A program made the translations under genes and the position numbers. Of a stretch of DNA of 23,401 nt, positions 8,797 to 16,555 are shown piece by piece. The notes under the pieces are model-generated. The model worked only from the letters and a program-made list of their open reading frames with translations, ran no database searches and was not told the origin of the DNA. Every line of letters starts with the position of its first letter. Within the stretch, counting starts at the first letter, position 1. The stretch comes from Flavobacteriia bacterium (GTDB taxonomy: Bacteria; Bacteroidota; Bacteroidia; Flavobacteriales; Flavobacteriaceae). The stretch lies in NCBI GenBank assembly GCA_018500075.1, contig JAHBAN010000217.1, forward strand, positions 1 through 23,401, written 5' to 3'.

Positions 8797-9471
8797 TTAC
8801 TCGCCCGGCGTGTCTGTCACGTCCGGAACAGTGCCCCCAAGCGCAACAATGAGCTGGCTCGCCCGGCGGCGCAACCCGCCCGAGGCCTGCTCAGTCTGAA
8901 CGATGCGTGACAAGGCCGCAATCGCTTCTTCGGTGTTGCCCTGCTCGATCAAAATCAGAGCAAGCTGCTCCTCAGCCAGGATTTGAAGGTTCGGATTGCC
9001 GCCAATCAAAGCCTCATAGCCCGCCTGACGCTCTGTCAGGTCCAGATCCTCTGCCTGCAAAGACAAAAGCTTGAAGCTGGCAACCTGACGGTAAATGATC
9101 GGTGCCTCACTGTCGTCTGAAACCGCCTTGAGCGTTTGCTTGGCGCCGTCCAGATCGCCCGCTTCGATCTGTTCTTTGGAGGTCAGCAGCCCCAAAAGCG
9201 ACTGCGCCCCCGCGCCACTGGCCTTTGCCGAGGCCAAAGCCGCAACACGCGCCGCAGGCTCGTCATTCTCCAAAGCGCTCAAAATAGCATCGCCGAACGC
9301 CTGTGTCTGCGCCGTGAGCTTGGCTTTGCGATATTCGTTGAACGCCGCACCCCCAACAACAATCAGCACGGCACAAACGGCGATCCAGCCGTAGCGCTTC
9401 ATCCAGGCAAAAAGCCTGTCACGACGAACTTCTTCGGTCACTTCCTCAATAAAACTGTCGGTATCGCTCAC
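8797..9471 (-). CDS. YfgM-like inner membrane protein with TPR-like periplasmic domain
   Basis: The 224-residue protein has a short charged cytoplasmic N-terminus, one membrane helix (about 29-45, IAVCAVLIVVGGAAF) and a helical periplasmic domain rich in Ala, Leu and Glu, as in TPR-like proteins. This layout, the N-terminal EEVRRDRLFAWMKRYG and the position upstream of bamB and der match YfgM, an ancillary protein of the SecYEG translocon that works with periplasmic chaperones. The start is a GTG at 9471, giving MSDTDSF; an AGAGGG stretch eight bases upstream supports it. It heads the yfgM-bamB-der set, and its promoter lies in the 9472-9695 gap. Confidence 0.85.
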   Translation of the reverse strand: MSDTDSFIEEVTEEVRRDRLFAWMKRYGWIAVCAVLIVVGGAAFNEYRKAKLTAQTQAFGDAILSALENDEPAARVAALASAKASGAGAQSLLGLLTSKEQIEAGDLDGAKQTLKAVSDDSEAPIIYRQVASFKLLSLQAEDLDLTERQAGYEALIGGNPNLQILAEEQLALILIEQGNTEEAIAALSRIVQTEQASGGLRRRASQLIVALGGTVPDVTDTPGE

Positions 9472-9588
9472 GCCTTGGCCCTCTTGCTTTTGCTCCTCTT
9501 ACAGCCTTGGCTGCCCAGTGCCAAGACCTGCCGTCACAGAGCCGATATCTTCCGCGCCAGCGCGCCCGAGTGCGCCGCATCCCGCGCC

Positions 9589-9617
9589 AAACTGAACTGG
9601 ACAGTTTAGCAAAACTG
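9589..9617. promoter_or_regulatory. Inverted-repeat cluster, probable repressor operator upstream of the RND efflux operon
   Basis: Three copies of one hexamer in alternating orientation are visible: AAACTG at 9589-9594, CAGTTT at 9602-9607 and AAACTG at 9612-9617. The second and third form a perfect palindrome, CAGTTTAGCAAAACTG, with a 4-base centre. The first and second form another with a 7-base centre. Dyads of this size are typical operators of TetR-family repressors that control RND pumps. The site lies about 80 bases before the membrane fusion protein start and also upstream of yfgM. No regulator gene is present in the window. Confidence 0.5.
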
Positions 9618-9695
9618 ATCTATTCAAACTCTGGGTTCGTATACCCGCCCAAACGGCTTGATATGATAGCCCGATACCTAACAAAGAGGCGCGCA

Positions 9696-10973
9696 ATGCG
9701 GTTGGTCCCCCTTCTCACGGCTATTCTGGTCACAGTCTTTCTCTTCTTTCTCGTCGCCGAGCGGGAGGCCCTTCTGAGCTTTGCAAAAGGCAGCGACGCC
9801 ACGCGCGAAGCAGAGGTCCAACCGGCCCTCTCAGCCGAAAACGACGAGGCCACGCGCCAGCGCGTCGGAGTCATCGCCATGCGCTCCACAGCTCAGGAAA
9901 TAGACAGCGCCATCATACTGCGCGGCCAGACAGAAGCGGCCCGCGATGTAGATGTGCGCTCAGAAACATCGGGATTGGTGGTTTCGGAGCCTTTGCGCAA
10001 AGGCACATTTGTCCAAGCCGGCGAAATTCTCTGCCAGCTCGATGCCGGCACACGCCGCTCAAGCCTCGCCGAAGCCGAGGCGCGTCTCGCCGAAACACGC
10101 TCTCGCATTCCACAGACCGAAGCCCAAATCCCGCGCGCCGAAGCGCAGCTCGAACAGGCCAAAGCACAGCTTGAGGAAGCCCAGATCAACGACAACGCCG
10201 CCCGCAAGCTCTCCAAGGGCGGCTTTGCCTCGGATTCGCGCGTTGCCAGCGCGGCAGCGGCCATTCGGGGCGCGGAGGCCGCGGTCAAATCTGCCGAAGC
10301 GGCCCTCAAAACGGCGCAATCCGGAATGCTGGCGGTGGATGCCGCCATCGAATCTGCCCAAGCCAACGTGGCCGCCTCGCTGAAAGAACTGTCGCGACTG
10401 GAGATCAAAGCCCCCTTCAAGGGGCTTCTGGAAAGCGACACAGCCGAGCTGGGCGCGCTCATCCAGCCGGGCGGCGCCTGCGCCACCGTGATCCAGCTTG
10501 ACCCGATCAAACTGGTCGGCTTTGTGCCCGAAGCACAGGTCAATCGCGTCAAGGTCGGGGCCAAGGCGGGCGGTCGCCTGACAACAGGCCAAGTGCTCAG
10601 CGGAACGGTCAGCTTTCTGGGCCGCAGCGCCGATCCGCTCACCCGGACCTTTCGCGTCGAAATCGAAGTTCCAAACCCGGACCTGAGCATTCGCGACGGC
10701 CAAACCGCCGAAATCCTGATCGGAGCCGAAGGGCGCACCGCCCATCTTGTCCCCCAATCGGCCCTGACGCTCAACGACAGCGGCCTCTTGGGCGTGCGGC
10801 TGGTTGACGAAAAGAGCAACGCCGTGTTTCAAGAGGTCACGCTCCTGCGCGATGACATCAAGGGCGTCTGGCTGACCGGTCTGCCCGAAGACGTCGATAT
10901 TATCATCATCGGTCAGGAATATGTGGTCGATGGTGTGCCCGTGGCAGCAGATTATCAGGACATAGCACAATGA
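9696..10973 (+). CDS. RND efflux system periplasmic adaptor (membrane fusion protein)
   Basis: Periplasmic adaptor that links an RND pump to an outer-membrane channel. From the ATG at 9696 the protein has 425 residues. It has an N-terminal membrane anchor (about 4-20) and a first half of the barrel-sandwich (lipoyl-like) domain around SETSGLVVSEPLRKGTFVQAGEIL. A long Ala/Glu-rich alpha-helical hairpin comes next (roughly 105-240, with heptad-like RAEAQLEQAKAQLEEAQ). The second lipoyl half LEIKAPFKGLLE and beta-barrel and membrane-proximal domains complete it. The frame is open back to 9507, but AGAGG six bases before 9696 and the membrane anchor immediately after favour this start. It overlaps the pump gene by four bases (ATGA), so the two are coupled. 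No outer-membrane channel gene is nearby. The drug or substrate is unknown. Confidence 0.9.
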   Translation: MRLVPLLTAILVTVFLFFLVAEREALLSFAKGSDATREAEVQPALSAENDEATRQRVGVIAMRSTAQEIDSAIILRGQTEAARDVDVRSETSGLVVSEPLRKGTFVQAGEILCQLDAGTRRSSLAEAEARLAETRSRIPQTEAQIPRAEAQLEQAKAQLEEAQINDNAARKLSKGGFASDSRVASAAAAIRGAEAAVKSAEAALKTAQSGMLAVDAAIESAQANVAASLKELSRLEIKAPFKGLLESDTAELGALIQPGGACATVIQLDPIKLVGFVPEAQVNRVKVGAKAGGRLTTGQVLSGTVSFLGRSADPLTRTFRVEIEVPNPDLSIRDGQTAEILIGAEGRTAHLVPQSALTLNDSGLLGVRLVDEKSNAVFQEVTLLRDDIKGVWLTGLPEDVDIIIIGQEYVVDGVPVAADYQDIAQ

Positions 10974-13900
10974 CAGGTTTGGTTGACTGGGCCGCATCCC
11001 GCGCGCGGATGATTCTGGCGTTTATCGTCCTGTCTTTGCTGGTCGGCGGCTTTGCTTACGCCAATCTGCCCAAAGAGGGCGAGCCTGACATTCAAATTCC
11101 GGGGCTGTTCGTATCCGTGCCCTTCCCCGGCATCTCGGCCAGCGACAGCGAGACCCTGCTTGTCAAAGTCATCGAAACCGAAATGGCCGATCTGGACGGC
11201 TTGAAGTCGATGTCGGCCACCGCGGCAGAAAACTATGCCGGGGTCTTCCTCGAGTTCGAATTCGGATGGGACAAATCAGCCGTCATGGCCGATGTGCGCG
11301 AGGCCATGAACGCCGCCGAAGCCGCCTTTCCGGACGGGGCCGAGAAATACTCGATCAACGAAATCAACTTTTCGGAGTTTCCGGTCCTGATCATCAATCT
11401 GACCGGCGATGTGCCAGAGCGCACGATGTCGCGCGTGGCCGAAGACCTCAAAGACAAAATCGAGAGTCTGGATGCGGTGCTTGAAGCGGGCATTGCAGGC
11501 AAGCGCGACGAGATGCTCGAAGTGCTGATCGACCCGCTCAAGCTGGAAGCCTACAATGTGACCGCGGGCGAGCTGATCAGCGTTGTGCGCAACAACAACC
11601 AGTTGATCGCCGCCGGCGAAGTCGAAAGCGCCACAGGCGCCTTTGCGGTCAAAATTCCGTCAAGTTTTGATGAGCCGACCGATGTCTATAACCTCCCCGT
11701 CAAGGTCAACGGCGACCGGATCGTGACCTTGGGCGATCTGGCCGAAATACGGCTGACCTTTGAAGACAGGCTCGGCACGGCGCGGTTCAATGGCGAAACC
11801 ACGGTGGCGCTTCAGGTTGTCAAACGCAAAGGCTTCAATCTTCTGGATATGGCCGATGCCGTCAAAGCCGTTGTCAAAGACGCCAACGCAGAGTGGCCGC
11901 CAGAATTGCAATCTGCAGTTTATGTCGGCACCTCCAATGACCAGTCCCGCGTTGTTGGCTCGATGATCTCCCAGCTCGAAGGCTCGGTTCTGACCGCGAT
12001 TGCGCTGGTCATGATTGTTATTCTCGCCGCTCTGGGCGTGCGCCCAGCCTTGCTGGTCGGCTTTGCGATCCCGACGTCTTTTCTGCTCTGCTTTGCGCTG
12101 CTGGCGCTGATGGGGGTGACGATTTCCAACATCGTGATGTTCGGTCTCATTCTGGCCGTGGGGATGCTGGTAGATGGTGCCATTGTTGTTGTTGAATATG
12201 CCGACAAGCGGATTTCCGAAGGCACAGGCCCGATGCACGCCTATGTCGAAGCCGCCAAGCGGATGTTCTGGCCGGTCGTCAGCTCCACAGCCACAACCCT
12301 CTGCGCCTTCCTGCCCATGCTGTTCTGGCCCGGTGTGCCGGGGCAATTCATGGGGATGCTGCCTGTCACGCTGATTTTCGTTCTCTCGGCCTCTTTGGTT
12401 GTGGCGCTGATCTATCTTCCGGTGATGGGCGGCGTTACGGGCCGCATGAGCCGCCTGTTCGGGCGCACCTCCGATCAGCTGCGCGCGGCAGCGCCTTGGT
12501 GGCTGCGCGCCGCCTTGGTGGCCCCCTCGCTCTACATCGTGTTTCTGGGCGCCATGCAAACGCTCAACCCCGGCTACCTCTTTGGCGGTGAACCTGTTTT
12601 TGACGGGGTGATGTCGCTCCTGCCCGGCGTTGTCCTCTTTATGCTGGGCTGCTTTGCCGCTTCGGTCACTCTGGGCGCGGCACAGATCACCTGGCGTAAA
12701 AAAGCCGTCGTTGCAGGGCGCCGTCGGACATATTTCGGCCAGTTCATCCATTTGATCACAGGCAATCCGGTTATGCCTGTTGTCTCTGTGGCGGCTGTGT
12801 TTTTCTTTGTCATGTCGGTCTTCGGATATTACGGAGCCAACAACAACGGCACCGAATTTTTTGTCGAATCCGAGCCAGAAATGGCCATTGTCTATGTCCG
12901 CGCCAGAGGCAACCTGTCGCTGGAGCAGAAAGACAATCTCATCAAACGCGCCGAGCAAATTGTCCTCGCCCACCCCGGAGTCGACAATGCCTTTTCCTTT
13001 GCAGGAGACAGCGGCCTCAACACCAACACAGGCGGCGCACAGCCTCCCAAGGATACGATCGGCCAAATCCAGTTTGAAACGATCCCCTGGGAAGACCGCC
13101 GCGATCGCCCCGACCTTGACGGCGATCTCGTCTTGGATGAGCTGACAACACAGCTGTCAGCCCTCCCCGGAACCAAAATCGAAATTCTCGCCGCCTCGCG
13201 CGGGCCGGCCTCTGCCAAACCGGTTCATCTGCGGCTGAAATCGGATGACTGGGACAGCCTGATCCGCGCCACCTCTCTCGTGCGCGAGAAATTTGACGCC
13301 ACAGCCGGCCTCACCCTGCAAGAAGATACGCTCCCCCTCCCCGGCATCGACTGGCAGCTGGATGTCGACGTTCAGGAAGCCGGCCGCTACGGGGCCGATG
13401 TCCAGACCATCGGCGGCATGATCCAGCTCGTCACCCGTGGCATTCTGCTCGATACCATGCGCGTGGACAGCTCGGATGAAGAAATCGAGATCCGGGTCCG
13501 CCTGCCCGAGCAAGACCGCGTTTTGAGCACGCTGGACACCCTCAAGCTGCGCACCCAAGACGGGCTAATCCCCTTGTCCAACTTCCTGACACGCAAGCCT
13601 GTCGCCAAACTCGCCGAAATCAATCGTGCCGACCAGATGCGATATTTCGATGTCAAAGCCGGCGTCGCGAGCGCCACCATGCTGCTGACCAACGCCGAGA
13701 CAGGCGAAACCCGGCTGGTCGCGGCATCAAACTGGGCCGAAAACAGCGCCCTACAGGACCAAAGCAAGCGTGAGGGCTTCGTGGCCCTCCCCCTGACCCC
13801 GGCAAACCGGATCGAAGCCCTGACGGACTGGCTCACAGAAACCCCGCTGCCCGACGGCGTGAGTTGGGAATGGACCGGCGATCAGGAAGACGAAGCCGAA

Positions 13901-14677
13901 AGCCAGGCCTTTCTCAGCTCGGCCTTTATGGGCGCTCTGGGCCTGATGTTCATCATCCTGCTCGCCCAGTTCAACAGCCTTTACAACTCTGTTCTTGTGC
14001 TTCTGGCGGTTATTCTCTCCACCGCCGGCGTGCTCATCGGGATGCTGGTGATGGGCCAGACCTTCTCGATCATTATGACAGGCACAGGGATTGTCGCACT
14101 GGCCGGAATTGTTGTGAACAACAATATTGTTCTGATTGATACCTATCAGGAGTATTCCTCCTATATGCCGCGCGTCGAGGCGATCGTGCGCACAGCCGAA
14201 GACCGTATCCGCCCCGTTCTGCTCACCACCATCACAACCATGGCGGGCCTTGCGCCGATGATGTTCGGGCTGAGCCTTGATTTTATCAATGGCGGATATT
14301 CGATCGACAGCCCGACAGCGCTCTGGTGGAAACAACTCGCAACAGCGGTTGTCTTCGGCCTTGGTATTGCAACCGTGCTCACCCTCGTCTTTACGCCCTC
14401 CATGCTCGCCCTGCGGGTCTGGATCTCGACATATCTGAGCTGGACCGCCCGCGCCCTCGCCGCGCTCTCTCTGGGAAGCGCCAGCCGCGTCGCGCGCGAT
14501 ATGGCGCTGCAAACAGCAGCCCGCCGGATCGCCCCGCCGGAAATAATCTGGGACAGGCTCACCGAGCTGCCACAGAGCGCCGATCAACAGCCCTCGCGCG
14601 CCCCCGCAGCAGAGGCCACAGACCAGAGCGACAACAGTGACGACAGCGACAACAGCGGCGTCAAAGCCGCAGAATAA
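10970..14677 (+). CDS. RND family efflux pump, inner membrane permease
   Basis: Proton-driven resistance-nodulation-division pump, the inner-membrane engine of a tripartite exporter with the upstream adaptor. It shows the RND repeat: a first helix, a large periplasmic loop (about 40-330), a helix cluster with GLILAVGMLVDGAIVVVE (TM4, about 392-409), then a second loop and a second cluster with GIVVNNNIVLID (TM10, about 1046-1057). At 1235 residues it is about 190 longer than AcrB-type pumps. Part of the excess is an insertion at about 500-595 with two extra hydrophobic segments. Part is a C-terminal extension of about 90 residues ending in a Ser/Asp/Asn-rich tail. Where AcrB has Asp407-Asp408 this protein has Asp402-Gly403, and where AcrB has Lys940 it has Asn1050. 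AGGA lies nine bases before the ATG. Confidence 0.92.
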   Translation: MTGLVDWAASRARMILAFIVLSLLVGGFAYANLPKEGEPDIQIPGLFVSVPFPGISASDSETLLVKVIETEMADLDGLKSMSATAAENYAGVFLEFEFGWDKSAVMADVREAMNAAEAAFPDGAEKYSINEINFSEFPVLIINLTGDVPERTMSRVAEDLKDKIESLDAVLEAGIAGKRDEMLEVLIDPLKLEAYNVTAGELISVVRNNNQLIAAGEVESATGAFAVKIPSSFDEPTDVYNLPVKVNGDRIVTLGDLAEIRLTFEDRLGTARFNGETTVALQVVKRKGFNLLDMADAVKAVVKDANAEWPPELQSAVYVGTSNDQSRVVGSMISQLEGSVLTAIALVMIVILAALGVRPALLVGFAIPTSFLLCFALLALMGVTISNIVMFGLILAVGMLVDGAIVVVEYADKRISEGTGPMHAYVEAAKRMFWPVVSSTATTLCAFLPMLFWPGVPGQFMGMLPVTLIFVLSASLVVALIYLPVMGGVTGRMSRLFGRTSDQLRAAAPWWLRAALVAPSLYIVFLGAMQTLNPGYLFGGEPVFDGVMSLLPGVVLFMLGCFAASVTLGAAQITWRKKAVVAGRRRTYFGQFIHLITGNPVMPVVSVAAVFFFVMSVFGYYGANNNGTEFFVESEPEMAIVYVRARGNLSLEQKDNLIKRAEQIVLAHPGVDNAFSFAGDSGLNTNTGGAQPPKDTIGQIQFETIPWEDRRDRPDLDGDLVLDELTTQLSALPGTKIEILAASRGPASAKPVHLRLKSDDWDSLIRATSLVREKFDATAGLTLQEDTLPLPGIDWQLDVDVQEAGRYGADVQTIGGMIQLVTRGILLDTMRVDSSDEEIEIRVRLPEQDRVLSTLDTLKLRTQDGLIPLSNFLTRKPVAKLAEINRADQMRYFDVKAGVASATMLLTNAETGETRLVAASNWAENSALQDQSKREGFVALPLTPANRIEALTDWLTETPLPDGVSWEWTGDQEDEAESQAFLSSAFMGALGLMFIILLAQFNSLYNSVLVLLAVILSTAGVLIGMLVMGQTFSIIMTGTGIVALAGIVVNNNIVLIDTYQEYSSYMPRVEAIVRTAEDRIRPVLLTTITTMAGLAPMMFGLSLDFINGGYSIDSPTALWWKQLATAVVFGLGIATVLTLVFTPSMLALRVWISTYLSWTARALAALSLGSASRVARDMALQTAARRIAPPEIIWDRLTELPQSADQQPSRAPAAEATDQSDNSDDSDNSGVKAAE

Positions 14678-14682
14678 AGGGG

Positions 14683-14699
14683 CGCTGCCTTAGGCGGCG
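14683..14699. terminator. Small hairpin between convergent RND and ABC genes
   Basis: CGCTGCC-TTA-GGCGGCG forms a 7-bp stem (one G-T wobble) in the 12-base gap between the two converging genes, and it includes the stop codon of the ABC gene. It could stop transcription or protect 3' ends in both directions, but neither side has a clear run of T, so it is only a weak terminator candidate. Confidence 0.3.
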
Positions 14700-16489
14700 T
14701 CCTCGTCACTGCTCTGGCGCGCCCAGAGGCTGGCATACCGCCCCTTGCGCCGCAGCAGTGCCTCATGGGTGCCCTGCTCGGCGACTTCGCCGTCTTCCAG
14801 AACAACAATCAGATCCGCATCGGCAATGGTGGACAAACGGTGGGCAATGGTAATCACCGTGCGCCCCTCGCCGGCCCGTCTCAGCGCCGACTGGATCTCG
14901 CGTTCGGTCTCTGTATCCAAGGCCGATGTGGCCTCATCCAGCAACAAGACAGGCGGATCCTTCAGCAAGGTCCGCGCAATCCCGACCCGCTGCTTTTCGC
15001 CGCCCGACAGCTTCAGCCCGCGCTCCCCGACCGCGGTGTCATAGCCCTTGGGCAAAGCGGAGATGAAATCATGGATTTGTGCGGCCTTTGCGGCGGCGAC
15101 AATCTCGTCCTCTGTCGCGCCGTCACGTCCATAAGCGATATTATAACGGATCGTGTCGTTAAACAGGACCGTATCTTGGGGCACCACGCCGATCACACCA
15201 TGCAAGCTGTCTTGCGTGACATCGCGCACATCCTGCCCGTCAATCGTGACACAGCCTCGGGACACATCGTAAAAGCGAAACAGCAGCCGCCCGATCGTGG
15301 ACTTGCCCGAGCCGGACGGCCCGACAATCGCAACAGTCGCCCCCGCCTCAACCTTGAGGCTCACCCCCTTCAAGATCGGGCGGGCCGCATCATATCCGAA
15401 AGTCACATTGTCGAGCACAACCGTGCCACCTGTCACTGTGATGTCTTTGGCGGTCGCGCTGTCTTGGATTTCGGCGGGCTGGCCCAGCAAGTCAAACATC
15501 TCGCCCATATCGACAAGACTTTGGCGGATCTCGCGGTAAACCGTTCCCAAGAAGTTCAAAGGCAGGGTGATCTGAATCATATAGGCGTTGACCATCACAA
15601 AGTCGCCCACCGTCAATTCGCCGCGCTCAACACCGAGCGCCGCCATGACCATCACCGCGATCAAACCCAGCGTGATCAAAAACGCTTGTCCGAAGTTCAG
15701 AAAAGCCAGCGAGGACGCCGTCTTGATCGCAGCAGATTCATAGCCCGCCATCGCCGCATCATAGCGCTGCCCCTCGCGCCGTTCCGCACCAAAATATTTG
15801 ACTGTTTCAAAATTGAGCAGGCTATCAATCGCCTTTTGATTGGCGTCCGTATCCCGATCATTCATCTCGCGCCGCAGCTTCACCCGCCATTCCGTCACCG
15901 TGAAGGTGAACCAGACATAAAGCGAAATGGTGCCGACCACGACGGCAAGATACCAGACATCAAACAAGAAAAAGAAGATCCCCGCCACAAGCGCCAGTTC
16001 AAGAATGAGCGGCCCGACAGAAAACAGCAAAAACCGCAGCAAGAAATCTACGCCTTTCACCCCGCGCTCGATGATCCGGCTCAATCCGCCGGTCTTGCGC
16101 GTGATGTGATAGCGCATCGACAGCCGGTGAATATGGGTGAAGGTTTCCAGCGCAAGTTGGCGCAAAGCCCTCTGTGCCACAGCCGCAAACACCCCGTCTC
16201 TGAGCTGCTGAAAGCCGGCCGAGAAAATCCGCGCCATCCCATAAGCAACGGTCAGGCCAACAGCGCCCAGCATAAGATCAGACAGCCCCTCTCCGGAGAG
16301 CGCATTGACAGCGTCGCGGTAAAGAACAGGGGTATAAACCGCAATCAGCTTTGAGAGCAGCAGCGCCGCCATGGCAATCGAGACCCGGCGTTTGACCCAG
16401 CTTTCCCCCTCGGGCCAAAGATAGGGGGTTACACGTTTGATCGTGCGCCAGCCGGAGGCGCGCTCTTGTTTTTGGACATCACTGCTCAT
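14690..16489 (-). CDS. Atm1/HMT1-type ABC exporter (permease fused to ATPase)
   Basis: Half-size ABC exporter of 599 residues, working as a homodimer in the inner membrane. Six membrane helices occupy about residues 35-320. The ATPase domain follows, with Walker A GPSGSGKST (about 388-396), signature LSGGEKQR (about 492-499), Walker B VLLLDEATSALD (about 510-521) and a switch His in the IAHRLSTI stretch. The N-terminus (VTPYLWPEGESWVKRRV) and the helix sequences resemble the Atm1/HMT1 branch, whose bacterial members export glutathione-linked metals or sulfur compounds and belong to the mitochondrial Atm1 lineage. The assignment within the ABCB group is from memory of these patterns. AGAGG and TAGGG lie before the ATG. 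It follows the LysM gene by 66 bases on the same strand and probably shares its message. Confidence 0.9.
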   Translation of the reverse strand: MSSDVQKQERASGWRTIKRVTPYLWPEGESWVKRRVSIAMAALLLSKLIAVYTPVLYRDAVNALSGEGLSDLMLGAVGLTVAYGMARIFSAGFQQLRDGVFAAVAQRALRQLALETFTHIHRLSMRYHITRKTGGLSRIIERGVKGVDFLLRFLLFSVGPLILELALVAGIFFFLFDVWYLAVVVGTISLYVWFTFTVTEWRVKLRREMNDRDTDANQKAIDSLLNFETVKYFGAERREGQRYDAAMAGYESAAIKTASSLAFLNFGQAFLITLGLIAVMVMAALGVERGELTVGDFVMVNAYMIQITLPLNFLGTVYREIRQSLVDMGEMFDLLGQPAEIQDSATAKDITVTGGTVVLDNVTFGYDAARPILKGVSLKVEAGATVAIVGPSGSGKSTIGRLLFRFYDVSRGCVTIDGQDVRDVTQDSLHGVIGVVPQDTVLFNDTIRYNIAYGRDGATEDEIVAAAKAAQIHDFISALPKGYDTAVGERGLKLSGGEKQRVGIARTLLKDPPVLLLDEATSALDTETEREIQSALRRAGEGRTVITIAHRLSTIADADLIVVLEDGEVAEQGTHEALLRRKGRYASLWARQSSDEDAA

Positions 16490-16555
16490 TAGACCCTACC
16501 TCTCGCCCGTAACGGCGCAGAGATAATCCCCTTTCAAGCCGATTGCCAGCCGTGC

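Noticed and set aside
9507..9695. N-terminal extension of the RND adaptor frame
   Set aside because: The extra 63 codons read a charged sequence unlike a signal, run through the operator-like repeats, and lack a ribosome binding site; the ATG at 9696 has one.
10080..10400. Repeat-like Ala/Glu-rich stretch in the adaptor gene
   Set aside because: It is the coiled-coil hairpin normal for membrane fusion proteins, not a DNA repeat of independent interest.
11660..13066. Long open frame antisense to the RND pump gene
   Set aside because: The composition is dominated by Gly, His, Gln and Arg as in other shadow frames; the pump reading is unambiguous.
14765..16354. 529-codon open frame antisense to the ABC exporter gene
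   Set aside because: Opposite a complete ABC exporter with all ATPase motifs; the predicted protein shows no domain and has shadow-like composition.
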